DNA of 64,000 bases from an uncultured Bacilli bacterium (lineage in GTDB: Bacteria; Bacillota_I; Bacilli_A; RF39; UBA660). The position numbers were made by a program, and so were the translations under genes. The stretch's first letter is position 1; each line of letters begins with the position of its first letter. The notes under the pieces were generated by a model, which saw only the letters and a list, made by a program, of their open reading frames with translations, ran no database searches and was not told the DNA's origin. This document shows, in pieces, positions 41,330 through 50,126 of the stretch. The stretch spans positions 1 through 64,000 of the forward strand of contig CAKOHG010000004.1 of the NCBI GenBank assembly GCA_934085565.1. Reading direction: 5' to 3'.

Positions 41330-42410
41330 ATGTTTTTCTACTAATACTTAAAATCATTCCAATGGAAGCGAATGTCACAAGTAGGCTACTGCCACCATAA
41401 CTAAAGAAAGGCAAGGTAACACCTGTTACAGGAATGAGCCCAATTACCACACATAAATTTAAAAGAGCCTGAATTAAAATACCAATAGCTAACCCAAAAA
41501 CTAAAAATTTATCAAATAAATCGTTACATTTTAAAGATATTTTGACTGCTCGATAGAAAAGAAAGAAGAAAAAAGAAACAATAATAAGAACACCTAAGAA
41601 ACCAAACTCTTCACTAATAATGGCAAAAATAAAATCTGTCTGAGGTTCTGGTAAATAAAAATGCTTTTGATGTGATTTTAAAAAGCCTTGCCCAAGAAGG
41701 CCTCCTGGTCCTATCGCATATAAACTTTGAATAATTTGAAAACCACTTCCTAAAGGGTCACTCCAGGGATTTAAAAAAGAAACAATCCGGGCCATACGGT
41801 AAGGCGCAATAATGATGAGTAGGACAATCCCTCCTAATCCTATTAACCCTAAACTTACAAAAAAGGAAAGTTTAACCCCACTTATAAAAATTAAACTAAT
41901 TAAAGAAAGAGCCATTACCATTGCTGTACCAAAATCAGGTTCTAACATAATTAAAAGAAAAAAGACACCTATAAAAATGAGAATCGGTAAAACACCTTTT
42001 TTTATACTTCGTAATTCTTTTTTGTTTTGAGCTAAATACTTAGAAACAAAAATGATTAAACCAATCTTGGCAAATTCACTGGGTTGAATGCCAAACCCAC
42101 CAATTCCAAACCAACTTCTAGAACCATTTCTAACCGTTCCAATTCCAGGGATAAGAACTAAAACAAGTAATAAAAAACATAAAAAAACAATTTTATTAGC
42201 TTTTTCTTTCCAAAAAGAACTAGGAATTTTACTTAAAAAAAGACATTCTAAAATACCAATTATCCAAAAAACACCTTGAGCTTTTACAAATTTAAAAGCA
42301 TCATGAAATTTATATTCAGCCCAGATAGAAGAAGCAGAGTAAATCATAACAATTCCAAATAAACTTATCAAAATGACTGTGATGAATAAAGTTCTATCAA
42401 AATGCTTCAT
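41328..42410 (-). CDS. ftsW: SEDS-family peptidoglycan glycosyltransferase (FtsW/SpoVE)
   Basis: Start ATG 42410, six bases after GAGGAG. 360 residues, ten membrane helices, with SEDS signatures GSRSWFGIGGFGIQPSEFAKI, LEPDFGTAMV (catalytic Asp region) and PEPQTDFIFAIISEEFGFLG. The protein polymerises lipid II into glycan strands with a partner class B PBP. Its neighbour murG, transcribed divergently, recalls the B. subtilis spoVE-murG-murB-divIB cluster, so it may be SpoVE (cortex) rather than the vegetative FtsW; sequence alone does not separate them. Confidence 0.88.
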   Translation of the reverse strand: MKHFDRTLFITVILISLFGIVMIYSASSIWAEYKFHDAFKFVKAQGVFWIIGILECLFLSKIPSSFWKEKANKIVFLCFLLLVLVLIPGIGTVRNGSRSWFGIGGFGIQPSEFAKIGLIIFVSKYLAQNKKELRSIKKGVLPILIFIGVFFLLIMLEPDFGTAMVMALSLISLIFISGVKLSFFVSLGLIGLGGIVLLIIIAPYRMARIVSFLNPWSDPLGSGFQIIQSLYAIGPGGLLGQGFLKSHQKHFYLPEPQTDFIFAIISEEFGFLGVLIIVSFFFFLFYRAVKISLKCNDLFDKFLVFGLAIGILIQALLNLCVVIGLIPVTGVTLPFFSYGGSSLLVTFASIGMILSISRKT

Positions 42411-42528
42411 TTTCATCTCCTCTTTTTAGTTAAGTTTATGCTTGATTCATAAAATTATGTTCAATCTATAGTTCTTAGCTCGTAATTTTGATATAATAAA
42501 AGCATAAAATTTATGGGAGGAAAAAATT

Positions 42529-43602
42529 GTGAAAATAGTTGTAACAGCCGGTGGTACAATGGGACATATTAATCCTGCTTTAGCCATCATTGATGAATTT
42601 AAAAAACATGAAAAAAATTTAGAAGTAATCTATTTTGGAACGCATAACCGTATGGAAAAAGATATTATTCCCAAGTTGGGTTACCGTTATATTCCTTTAG
42701 AGATATATGGTTTTAGTAAAGATATTGTAAGAGATATTAAAAATGTTTTCTTAGTTAAAAGAGCCATTCAACAAGTAAGAGAAGTATTAAGAGTAGAAAA
42801 ACCAGATGTCGTTATTGGGGTAGGAGGGTATGTCACTTATCCCGTTATTATGGCCGCACATAAAGAACACATTAAAGTGTTTATTCATGAACAAAATAGT
42901 ATTCCAGGAAAAAGCAATAAAATGATAAGTCGTTATGCCGATATTATTGGAGTCACTTTTAAAGAAAGTGAAAACCACTTAAAAACAAAAGGGAAAGTCA
43001 TTTTGACAGGTCATCCTTGTGGTGCTTGGGCATTAGAAGTGGCAGCTAAAGATAAAAAATCTTTAGGGTTAGAAGAACATAAAAAATTAGTTACCATCGT
43101 GGCAGGAAGTCTTGGGAGTGGTTCTTTAAATGAGAAAATGCTTTCTTATTTAAAAAGTATAGGAACTGAAAATTATGAAGTATGCTATATTACCGGAAAA
43201 AATCATTTTGAAGAATATAGTAAAAATAAATTTCCTAAAAATGTTCATTTGTTTCCTTATATGGAAGAATTACCAGGTCTTTTAAAAATTAGTGATGTTA
43301 TTGTTTCAAGAGCAGGAGCAGGCAGTTTAAGTGAGATTTTAGCCTTAAAAAAACTAGCCGTTATTATTCCAAGCCCTAATGTTGCTAATAATCATCAGTA
43401 TTATAATGCTAAAGAATTAGCGGATAAAGGTCTCATTTATCTTTTAGAAGAAAAAAATCTTACTAAAGAAACATTAGAAGATGCCATTAAAAAATTATTA
43501 AATGACGCGGAAACAAAAGCTAAAATGAAGAAAAATTTAGAACAAGAAAAAACAACAGATAGTGCTAAAATAATTTATGATGAAATAAAAAAATTGATAT
43601 AA
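42529..43602 (+). CDS. murG: UDP-GlcNAc:lipid I N-acetylglucosaminyltransferase
   Basis: GTG start after GGGAGG. 357 residues of GT-B fold: the N-terminal glycine loop TAGGTMGHINPALAI (about 7-21), HEQNSIPGKSN, a second loop VAGSLGSGSLNEKM and the SRAGAGSLSEILAL donor-binding motif. MurG turns lipid I into lipid II at the inner membrane face. It stands next to ftsQ, and the product feeds the SEDS enzyme encoded opposite. Confidence 0.95.
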   Translation: MKIVVTAGGTMGHINPALAIIDEFKKHEKNLEVIYFGTHNRMEKDIIPKLGYRYIPLEIYGFSKDIVRDIKNVFLVKRAIQQVREVLRVEKPDVVIGVGGYVTYPVIMAAHKEHIKVFIHEQNSIPGKSNKMISRYADIIGVTFKESENHLKTKGKVILTGHPCGAWALEVAAKDKKSLGLEEHKKLVTIVAGSLGSGSLNEKMLSYLKSIGTENYEVCYITGKNHFEEYSKNKFPKNVHLFPYMEELPGLLKISDVIVSRAGAGSLSEILALKKLAVIIPSPNVANNHQYYNAKELADKGLIYLLEEKNLTKETLEDAIKKLLNDAETKAKMKKNLEQEKTTDSAKIIYDEIKKLI

Positions 43603-43633
43603 ATTGAAAAAAGAATATAAGAAGGGTGATACC

Positions 43634-44332
43634 ATGAAAAAAAAGAAAGTGATTAAAAGAAAATTTAAGTGGAAGACTTTTTTTAAGTTTTGTCTTTTTG
43701 TAGGTATCCTTTTCTTACTTTTTACTTATTTATGGAATTTAAAAACCCAAAATATTTTTATTGAAGGAAATACATTCGTGAAAGACAATGATATTATTAC
43801 TACTTCTGGATTTAAAGATTATCCATATTTGTTTCGATTAAAAACAAAAGATATTGAAAAAAAGGTTTTAACCATTCCTTACATAAAAAGTGTCAAAATA
43901 AAAAAAGGTATTTTAGGGAGTATTACTTTTGTTATTACTGAAGATAAGCCTTTATTTTATAACCGTAATAATGGTAAGGTGGTTTTATCCTCAGGTCGTG
44001 AAATCGAAGATACTTTAAAAGGTATACCTATTTTGATTAATTATGTTCCAGATGTTTATTATACAAAGCTAATTCAAAAATTAAGTGATATTGATGGAAA
44101 CGTTTTAACTTTAATTAGTGAAATCGAGTATTCACCTTGGACTAGCAATAACGTCTTAATAGATGAAGAACGCTTCTTACTTAGAATGAATGATACGAAT
44201 ACCGTTTATACTAATTTGCTTCATATCGATAAATTAAATAAGTACATTGAGATTTACGCGACTTTGGAAGATAAAAAAGGTATTATTTATTTAGATTCTT
44301 CCAGTGATAAGATATCTTTTTCCTCTTATTAG
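43634..44332 (+). CDS. ftsQ: Cell division protein FtsQ/DivIB
   Basis: Start ATG 43634 with AAGGGTGAT upstream; the TTG 43604 start would overlap that site. 232 residues: basic cytoplasmic tail, one membrane span (about 18-35), then a POTRA domain (IFIEGNTFVKDNDIITTSGF to SVKIKKGILGSITFVITE) and the FtsQ beta domain (about 115-225). It belongs to the divisome complex with DivIC and FtsL. Position behind murG is the usual one. Confidence 0.88.
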   Translation: MKKKKVIKRKFKWKTFFKFCLFVGILFLLFTYLWNLKTQNIFIEGNTFVKDNDIITTSGFKDYPYLFRLKTKDIEKKVLTIPYIKSVKIKKGILGSITFVITEDKPLFYNRNNGKVVLSSGREIEDTLKGIPILINYVPDVYYTKLIQKLSDIDGNVLTLISEIEYSPWTSNNVLIDEERFLLRMNDTNTVYTNLLHIDKLNKYIEIYATLEDKKGIIYLDSSSDKISFSSY

Positions 44333-44380
44333 AGTAATTTGTGATAAAATAACAACTGCACCAAGAAAGGATGGGGACTT

Positions 44381-44992
44381 ATGAGACTTAATAATACATC
44401 TGTAGTTTTAAATTATAAGACATACCAAGCAGAGTTAAATCCAAATAATCAAGTTAAAATTTGTCACAAAAAATTAAAAAAAGAAATCACTTTTGATGAA
44501 TATACGACTAAAATTATTCAAGTAAGTAACAATGAGTTTATTAGTTTTAATGAAAATAACGGCAATAAGAATTTTAACCATTACTATTTGTATGGAATAG
44601 AAAAGTACACATGCTTTATGAACTTTAAATATATTTTTTATAAACAATTATCTAATAGTATTTGGAGTTTTACTCTTTCAGAAGATGAAAGACAACTAGT
44701 GTATAATGCTGAAAAACATATCATGTTTTTTTATTCAATGATGCCTTTATCTGAAAAGCCTTTAGTAATAGATAATCAAATATTTTATCCTTTTATTACT
44801 ACAAGGTTTAATAGAAAGTTTAAAATTTATTTTAATGAAAATTTAATTCCAGTAATGATTCAAGATATAAAGAAAGAGGAATATCAAAGTGTTAATTTAT
44901 TAGAAGGCGAAACGTATAAAGAAGCTTTAGATCGAACTATTTTAACCTTAAAACAAGATAGGAGTTTAAAAAGAGTACCATGGAAAGAATAA
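44381..44992 (+). CDS. Hypothetical protein
   Basis: 203 residues, soluble, rich in Tyr/Phe/Asn, with alternating beta-like segments. No known motif. It overlaps queH by 13 bases, so they share a transcript. I do not recognise a family. Confidence 0.55.
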   Translation: MRLNNTSVVLNYKTYQAELNPNNQVKICHKKLKKEITFDEYTTKIIQVSNNEFISFNENNGNKNFNHYYLYGIEKYTCFMNFKYIFYKQLSNSIWSFTLSEDERQLVYNAEKHIMFFYSMMPLSEKPLVIDNQIFYPFITTRFNRKFKIYFNENLIPVMIQDIKKEEYQSVNLLEGETYKEALDRTILTLKQDRSLKRVPWKE

Positions 44993-45618
44993 ATTATGAT
45001 AATTTAATGGAAAAAATCATCATGGAAAATAGAGAAAAGAAAGTTGTCCCAACTCTTTTACTACATACTTGTTGTGCGCCTTGTTCCTCAGCTGTTATTG
45101 AAAGGTTATCCCGTGATTTTAAAATAACGGTCTTTTATTACAATCCTAATATTGAACCATATGAAGAATACTTAAAAAGAAAAGAAGAACAAAAGAAATT
45201 TTTAAAAGTTTTTCCTAGTCCTAATCCTTTAAATTTTTTAGATTGTGATTATGAAAATGAAAAGTTTAGAGAAATGGCTTTAGGGCTTGAAACGGAAAAA
45301 GAAGGGGGACCACGTTGTTTTAGATGTTATCATCTTCGTCTTTTAAAAACAGCTTTGAAAGCTAAAGAACTAGGTTTTGATTATTTTACAACCAGTCTTT
45401 CTATTAGTCCTTATAAAAATGCTCAAAAATTAAATGAAATAGGTTTAGAATTAGAAAAAGAGTATGGCGTTTCTTATTTGGTAAGTGATTTTAAAAAAAA
45501 TGATGGCTATAAAAAAAGTATTTTATTTTCTAAAGAATATAATCTTTATCGTCAAGATTACTGTGGTTGTGTTTATTCTAAAAAAGAAAGAGATGAAAGA
45601 GTTAGTCAAAAAGATTAA
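44980..45618 (+). CDS. queH: Epoxyqueuosine reductase QueH
   Basis: 212 residues (DUF208 family). Conserved Cys clusters of the non-cobalamin epoxyqueuosine reductase: HTCCAPCSSA (about 28-37), PRCFRCYHLRL (about 111-121) and YRQDYCGCVYS near the C-terminus, which bind an Fe-S cluster and a mononuclear iron. QueH does the last step of queuosine formation at tRNA position 34, replacing QueG. No other queuosine gene is in the window. Confidence 0.92.
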   Translation: MERINYDNLMEKIIMENREKKVVPTLLLHTCCAPCSSAVIERLSRDFKITVFYYNPNIEPYEEYLKRKEEQKKFLKVFPSPNPLNFLDCDYENEKFREMALGLETEKEGGPRCFRCYHLRLLKTALKAKELGFDYFTTSLSISPYKNAQKLNEIGLELEKEYGVSYLVSDFKKNDGYKKSILFSKEYNLYRQDYCGCVYSKKERDERVSQKD

Positions 45619-45630
45619 CGTCTTTTTTTT
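45608..45630 (+). terminator. Weak rho-independent terminator
   Basis: AAAAAGA and TCTTTTT arms with a six-base loop and more T residues, overlapping the queH stop. Confidence 0.5.
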
Positions 45631-45661
45631 TCATTTTTTCATATATTTTAGTGGTGATACT

Positions 45662-46273
45662 ATGGATGATATAAATGCTGCTTTAAAAAGACATAAACAA
45701 AGATGTCATCAAGATGTTTCAAAAGAAAAGAAGTCCAAGATAAGTCAAGAATTTAGTAAAATTTTAATTAGCATTATTTTTATTTTAGGAAGTGTTATTT
45801 ACATAAAATTAGGTGAAAATAATTTAGCTAATTACAAGAAATATATTTTTGAAAACAATTTTATGTTTACGAAGATAAACAATTGGTATACTAAAAATTT
45901 TGGTAATATTTTACCTACGGTATCTTCTCCTAGTGAGGTAAATGTTTCTAAAACAGACAACATTTCTGATAAGGAAAAATATCAAGATGGTTATAAAATA
46001 GGAAATACTTCGGGACCTATCACCAGCATAGCAAGTGGGCTTTTGGTTTTCATGGGCGAAAAAGAAAATTATGGCAATACTTTAATCATTCAAGGAGTAG
46101 ATGGAACGGATATTTGGTATGGTAATGTTAGTGATGTGAATTTAAAACTTTATGATTATGTGGAAGCGGGTTCTATTTTAGGTAACCCAAGTGAGAACTA
46201 TTATTATCTTGTCTTTCAAAAAGAAGGAAATTATTTAACTTATGAAGACTATCAAAAAAGTATGCAAGCTTAA
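45662..46273 (+). CDS. spoIVFA: SpoIVFA-like regulator of pro-sigma-K processing (degenerate M23/LytM domain)
   Basis: Start ATG 45662 after GTGGTGAT; the upstream open frame lies inside queH. 203 residues: basic cytoplasmic N-terminus, one membrane span (about 37-53), and a C-terminal LytM-like beta domain (GPITSIASGLLVFMGEKENYGNTL to YYLVFQKEGNYLTYEDY) whose metal-binding His positions are replaced (NTLIIQ, YGNVS), so it is not a peptidase. This matches SpoIVFA, which holds SpoIVFB inactive in the outer forespore membrane. The next gene is spoIVFB, overlapping by 32 bases. Confidence 0.75.
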   Translation: MDDINAALKRHKQRCHQDVSKEKKSKISQEFSKILISIIFILGSVIYIKLGENNLANYKKYIFENNFMFTKINNWYTKNFGNILPTVSSPSEVNVSKTDNISDKEKYQDGYKIGNTSGPITSIASGLLVFMGEKENYGNTLIIQGVDGTDIWYGNVSDVNLKLYDYVEAGSILGNPSENYYYLVFQKEGNYLTYEDYQKSMQA

Positions 46274-47015
46274 TTTTTCCTTATATTTATTTTTTTTATT
46301 ATCTTTTTTATGTGGTTATTTTAAACCAACCTTTCTTATTTTTTTGATTGTTGTTACGCATGAATGTGGTCATATTTTTTTTATTAAATTATTTCATTAT
46401 CAAATTGTTAAAGTTGAACTTTTTGCTTTTGGGGGATTAACAACCATAGAAAAGCCTATAAATTCTTCAATCAATAAAGAAATGATTATTTCTTTAGGAG
46501 GTTTTTTCTTTCAAGGTTTATTGTTTTTAATCTTTTATTTTTTATTTCAAAAAATGATAATTACCGAGATGACTTATCAATTATTTTTACTTTATAATAA
46601 AACAATTTTTTTCTTTAATTTATTGCCCATAATTCCTTTAGATGGCTCAGTGTTTATTCATGCTTTGTTAGAAAAATTTTATTCTTATTATCATTCTTTT
46701 CAAGTTTATAAAGTGATTTCTGTTTTAAGTTTTATTATTTTTCTTGGGGTAAACTATTGGCAAAATTTAAATAATTATTTTATTTGTTTGGTATTATTTT
46801 TTCAATTTTTATTGCTTCTTAAAAATGAAAAATATTATTTACAACGATTCTATTTAGAGAGGTTTTTAAACGATTATCCTTATAAAAGAATTGAAAATGA
46901 TTATGTTTTAGAAAAGAAAAAACTCAAAAAAGAAACGAAACATTATTTTTATACTAATCATCATTTTATTGATGAGAAAAAAATGTTGGCTAGGGAATAC
47001 GAATATTTCTCCTAG
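46242..47015 (+). CDS. spoIVFB: SpoIVFB, intramembrane metalloprotease that activates pro-sigma-K
   Basis: 257 residues, about six membrane helices. The zinc motif THECGH (HExxH) lies in an early helix (about 39-44), ELFAFGGLTTIE follows, and the second site LLPIIPLDGS carries the Asp ligand of the M50/S2P family. The ~70-residue charged C-terminus fits the ATP-binding CBS region only loosely (shorter). In sporulating Bacilli it removes the pro-sequence of sigma-K in the mother cell. sigK lies 1 kb downstream on the other strand. Confidence 0.85.
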   Translation: MKTIKKVCKLNFSLYLFFLLSFLCGYFKPTFLIFLIVVTHECGHIFFIKLFHYQIVKVELFAFGGLTTIEKPINSSINKEMIISLGGFFFQGLLFLIFYFLFQKMIITEMTYQLFLLYNKTIFFFNLLPIIPLDGSVFIHALLEKFYSYYHSFQVYKVISVLSFIIFLGVNYWQNLNNYFICLVLFFQFLLLLKNEKYYLQRFYLERFLNDYPYKRIENDYVLEKKKLKKETKHYFYTNHHFIDEKKMLAREYEYFS

Positions 47016-47022
47016 CTTCTTT
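46989..47022 (+). terminator. Rho-independent terminator after spoIVFB
   Basis: GCTAGG and CCTAGC arms with a 16-base loop containing the gene end, followed by TTCTTTTT. Confidence 0.55.
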
Positions 47023-47035
47023 TTGATTTAGTATA

Positions 47036-47064
47036 TTGAAAAAGTAATTTGTTTCTGATACAAT
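47036..47064 (+). promoter_or_regulatory. Sigma-A-type promoter of sepF-divIVA
   Basis: TTGAAA (47036-47041) and TACAAT (47059-47064), spacer 17, 31 bases before the sepF start. Confidence 0.65.
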
Positions 47065-47094
47065 TATTGGTAGATAGAGTCTGGAGGGGACAAT

Positions 47095-47508
47095 ATGGCT
47101 ATGGGTAAACTAAAAAAATGGTTTTCAGATGATGAAGGTGAAGATACATCAAGATTAGATGATGATTTTTATACAGTAAGTGAAGAAGAAGCTTTAAAAG
47201 AAGCCGATAAAACAGGAAATAAAATGATTTTATTAGAACCACGTGCTTTTTCAGAATCACAACAAATTGCTGATCATTTGAAAAAAAGAAATAGTGTTGT
47301 TGTTAACTTTAAAAGAGTAACGGCAGCGCAGGCTAAAAGAATTATTGACTTTTTGTCTGGTTGTGTTTATTCTATTGGAGGAACGATGCAAAAAATAGGT
47401 GTTGGTATTTATTTATGTACACCTAATAATGTGAATATTCAAGGCAAAATATCAGATGATAATGAGCCAAAAGAAAAACAAGATGCCGAAGACGAAATTG
47501 GCTGGTAA
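47095..47508 (+). CDS. sepF: Cell division protein SepF
   Basis: 137 residues: N-terminal amphipathic membrane-binding helix (MAMGKLKKWF), acidic linker, and the SepF fold (KMILLEPRAFSESQQIADHL, VVVNFKRVTAAQAKRIIDFL, YSIGGTMQKIGVGIYLCTP). SepF rings anchor FtsZ filaments to the membrane. It is followed by divIVA, as in many Gram-positive bacteria. Confidence 0.93.
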   Translation: MAMGKLKKWFSDDEGEDTSRLDDDFYTVSEEEALKEADKTGNKMILLEPRAFSESQQIADHLKKRNSVVVNFKRVTAAQAKRIIDFLSGCVYSIGGTMQKIGVGIYLCTPNNVNIQGKISDDNEPKEKQDAEDEIGW

Positions 47509-47525
47509 GATGTGAGGTGGGTAAT

Positions 47526-47951
47526 TTGCAAAAGTTTAAAACGAGTTTAAATGGTTACAATAAAGAAGAAGTGAATCATTTTGTTTTTGAAGTTACCCAA
47601 GAATATGAGGGCATGCTTAATAATTTAAAGAGTAGAGATGCTGAGATAGCGTCTTTAAAAGCTCGTCTTCAAGAATATCAAAATATGGAGAGCACTTTAA
47701 ACAAGGCTCTTTTAGTTGCTGAAAATGCCGGTAATCAAATTAGAAAAGTAGCTCGGGATGAATCAAAAGCTATTTTAGATGACGCTAAAAGAAATGCTTC
47801 GAGAATCGTTAATGATGCGCTTTTAAAAGCTGAAAAAATGGAAGCTGATGGCGAACTTTTACGTCAAAGAATTATGGCATTTAAAAGAAGGTTTCGTGCC
47901 ATTGTCGAAACCGAGTTAGATGCGATTGAACAAATAGATGAAAAATATTAA
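47526..47951 (+). CDS. divIVA: DivIVA-domain protein
   Basis: TTG start 47526 chosen because GAGGTGGG lies before it and the N-terminus MQKFKTSLNGYNKEEVNHF then aligns with the DivIVA membrane-binding motif; GTG 47517 would overlap the ribosome site. 141 residues: N-terminal DivIVA domain then a long coiled coil (about 30-135). DivIVA marks negatively curved membrane at poles and septa. Co-transcribed with sepF. Confidence 0.88.
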   Translation: MQKFKTSLNGYNKEEVNHFVFEVTQEYEGMLNNLKSRDAEIASLKARLQEYQNMESTLNKALLVAENAGNQIRKVARDESKAILDDAKRNASRIVNDALLKAEKMEADGELLRQRIMAFKRRFRAIVETELDAIEQIDEKY

Positions 47952-47976
47952 ACTGTAGGATTATCTACAGTTTTTT
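47951..47976. terminator. Bidirectional terminator between divIVA and sigK
   Basis: AACTGTAG and CTACAGTT arms with loop GATTAT region and a T run; it ends both convergent genes. Confidence 0.8.
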
Positions 47977-48667
47977 AGTTTACTTTATTATTTTTGATAA
48001 ATTCTTTTAATATTTTAGTTAAAGCTCTTTTTTCGATCCTAGAGACATAACTACGTGATATTTTAAGTTCCTTTGCAATTTCTTTTTGGGTCATTTCTTT
48101 TCTATTCATAAGGCCATAACGTTTCATTAAAATTTCTTGTTCTCTTTTTGTTAAATATTTCATATATTCATTCACTAACGTTAAATTATCTTTAGTTTGC
48201 AAAACGTTAGTAATATCATCTTTTTCATCTTTAATAATTTCAATCAAACTTATTTCATTACCATCTTTATCATAACCAATGGAGTCATTTAAACTCATAC
48301 TTTTTAAGTTAGAACCTTTAAGACTACGGAAATACATGAGTATTTCATTTTGAATACATTTGGCCGCGTAAGTTGTTAACTTAATATTTTTATCGAAGTT
48401 ATAAGAATCGACACCCTTGATAAGACCAATGGTACCAATACCGATTAAATCATCCACGTCAGCTTCCTTAACATCAAATTTTTTTACAATGTGGGCCACA
48501 AGTCTTAAATTATGTTCAATTAATTTATTACGTGCTTCTTCATTTCCTTGCATCATTTTTAAAATACATTCTTTTTCTTCTTCCTCTGAAAGAGGTTTTA
48601 AAAAGACATTATTAGAATAACTTCCTGTAAAAAAAAGTAGTGATTTAAGCAAATTAATTAAAAACAA
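47975..48667 (-). CDS. sigK: Sporulation RNA polymerase sigma factor K (pro-sigma-K)
   Basis: 230 residues from a TTG start behind GGAAGGG. Residues 1-16 (MFLINLLKSLLFFTGS) form a hydrophobic pro-sequence, then YSNNVFLKPLSEEEE as in sigma-K. Region 2 (NLRLVAHIVKKF, DDLIGIGTIGLIKGVDSYNFD, LTTYAAKCIQNEILMYFR) and region 4 (TQKEIAKELKISRSYVSRIEKRAL) are complete. The SLNDSIGYDKDGNEISLIEI stretch is typical of sigma-K. It drives late mother-cell genes after SpoIVFB cuts the pro-sequence. The gene is continuous, with no skin-like insertion. Confidence 0.92.
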   Translation of the reverse strand: MFLINLLKSLLFFTGSYSNNVFLKPLSEEEEKECILKMMQGNEEARNKLIEHNLRLVAHIVKKFDVKEADVDDLIGIGTIGLIKGVDSYNFDKNIKLTTYAAKCIQNEILMYFRSLKGSNLKSMSLNDSIGYDKDGNEISLIEIIKDEKDDITNVLQTKDNLTLVNEYMKYLTKREQEILMKRYGLMNRKEMTQKEIAKELKISRSYVSRIEKRALTKILKEFIKNNKVN

Positions 48668-48779
48668 AATAAATCCCTTCCTTTAATAAAATTTATGCGT
48701 TTTTTTTCCTTTCATTCCTTGTTTTTTTAAAGGGTTTGTGGTACCATTTTAAAGCACGTAAAGAAAGGATTGATGCGTA

Positions 48780-49571
48780 TTGAATAAAGAATATTTTGTA
48801 GCGAAAGATAAACTTGTTGTCATGGACGAACAAGGTAATATAGATATCAGAAATAGGATGAATAATCCCAAAGAAATATTAGAACAAGAAAATGTGTTAG
48901 AGGAAAAAATAAAAGGAAGAGAAGATTTGATTTTAGACTCTTTTCCTGAAGCAATTTTAAAAAAACAAAAAGCACTAGCAAAGGAAAAAGACAATCTTCA
49001 AAAATATATTAGTAGAGAAAGAAAAATAAGTGAAGTTAAAACTTGGAGTAATATTATCGCTATTCTAGGTGGATTTGCCTTATTTTCTAGTCAACCATTT
49101 TCAGAAGATCTTTTAATAGATTGTGTGATCGGTGGTTTAGGACTTGCCACATTAAATGCAGTTCTTTCTGCTGTACAAGAAAAAGTTGCTCTAAAGCAAG
49201 AAATATACATTCAAAAAGAAAAATATTTAGAAGGACAGCTTTTAAATTATCAAAATAATTTATCTAAAATAAAAAAAGAAGCGTATAGTTTAAATTCAGA
49301 TAAAGAAGTACTTTACTTAACGGAAGAAACTAAGGATTTTAAAGAAAATGACAAAGAAAAACTAGGTGTTATTTATGAAATCTTACCGTCTTCTAAAGAT
49401 GAAGAATCTGAAAAAAAGAAACTGGTGGAAAGAAGAAAACTTTTACAAAACCTAGCTGCCTTAACTAAAAAAAATCCGGATTTTTCTTTAGAAGAAATTA
49501 TACAAAATAGTCCAGAACTTACCAAGGAAAATAAGGAATTATGCCTAAAATTAGTTAAAAAAGATTTATAA
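48780..49571 (+). CDS. Coiled-coil protein with central hydrophobic hairpin, function unknown
   Basis: 263 residues from a TTG start with AAAGGA upstream. Residues 30-85 are a charged coiled coil, ~90-130 hydrophobic (WSNIIAILGGFALF and LIDCVIGGLGLATLNAVLSAV: two membrane helices), then a second coiled coil and a charged tail. No enzyme motif is seen. It precedes yqeG by 33 bases and may be the first gene of the yqeG-yqeH-mutL-miaA run. Confidence 0.55.
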   Translation: MNKEYFVAKDKLVVMDEQGNIDIRNRMNNPKEILEQENVLEEKIKGREDLILDSFPEAILKKQKALAKEKDNLQKYISRERKISEVKTWSNIIAILGGFALFSSQPFSEDLLIDCVIGGLGLATLNAVLSAVQEKVALKQEIYIQKEKYLEGQLLNYQNNLSKIKKEAYSLNSDKEVLYLTEETKDFKENDKEKLGVIYEILPSSKDEESEKKKLVERRKLLQNLAALTKKNPDFSLEEIIQNSPELTKENKELCLKLVKKDL

Positions 49572-49604
49572 TCATGATATACTTGTTACAAGGGATGGTG
49601 GCTT

Positions 49605-50126
49605 ATGGATATATTTAGACCAGATATGTATAAAAGAAGTATTTATGAAATTGACTATGAACAACTTCATAAAAAAGGTATCAAGTGTATTTTGTTTGAT
49701 TTAGATAATACCTTAGCTTCCTTAGACGAGGTAACACCAGATAAAAAATTAATGGATTTTTTCTTATACTTAGAAGATTTAGGGATAAAAGCTATTATTA
49801 TTTCCAATGCTTCTAAAAAAAGAGTAGAGCCATTCAAGGAAAAATGTAATGTCGATAGTGCTTTTAAAAGTTATAAACCATTTAAAAAGAAATATCAAAA
49901 AATATTAAAAATGTATCATTTAAAAGATATTGATATTGCCTGTGTTGGGGATCAATTATTAACCGATATTTATGGAGCTAATCGTCTTGGCTTTACGAGT
50001 ATTTTGGTTAACCCAATTAGTAATAAAGAAAAATTTGTAACGAAGATTAATCGAGCAATGGAAAAAATAATTTTAAATAATTTTAGTAAGAAGGGGATAT
50101 TTAAAAAAGGAGAGTATTATGAGTAA
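49605..50126 (+). CDS. yqeG: YqeG-family HAD-IIIA phosphatase
   Basis: 173 residues with HAD motif I FDLDNTL (about 31-37), motif II IIISNAS and motif IV GDQLLTDIYGA. YqeG proteins are commonly coupled to yqeH, as here (8-base overlap); the physiological substrate is not established, though homologues act on phosphatidylglycerophosphate in plants and algae. Confidence 0.88.
   Translation: MDIFRPDMYKRSIYEIDYEQLHKKGIKCILFDLDNTLASLDEVTPDKKLMDFFLYLEDLGIKAIIISNASKKRVEPFKEKCNVDSAFKSYKPFKKKYQKILKMYHLKDIDIACVGDQLLTDIYGANRLGFTSILVNPISNKEKFVTKINRAMEKIILNNFSKKGIFKKGEYYE

Noticed and set aside
45641..45648. Sigma-E -10 (CATATATT) for spoIVFA
   Set aside because: The match is partial, lies in a T-rich run and has no -35.
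48721..48779. T-box-like riboswitch (GTGGTACCA) before the coiled-coil gene
   Set aside because: Only a few bases resemble the T-box core; there is no specifier stem, no terminator/antiterminator pair and the space is too short.
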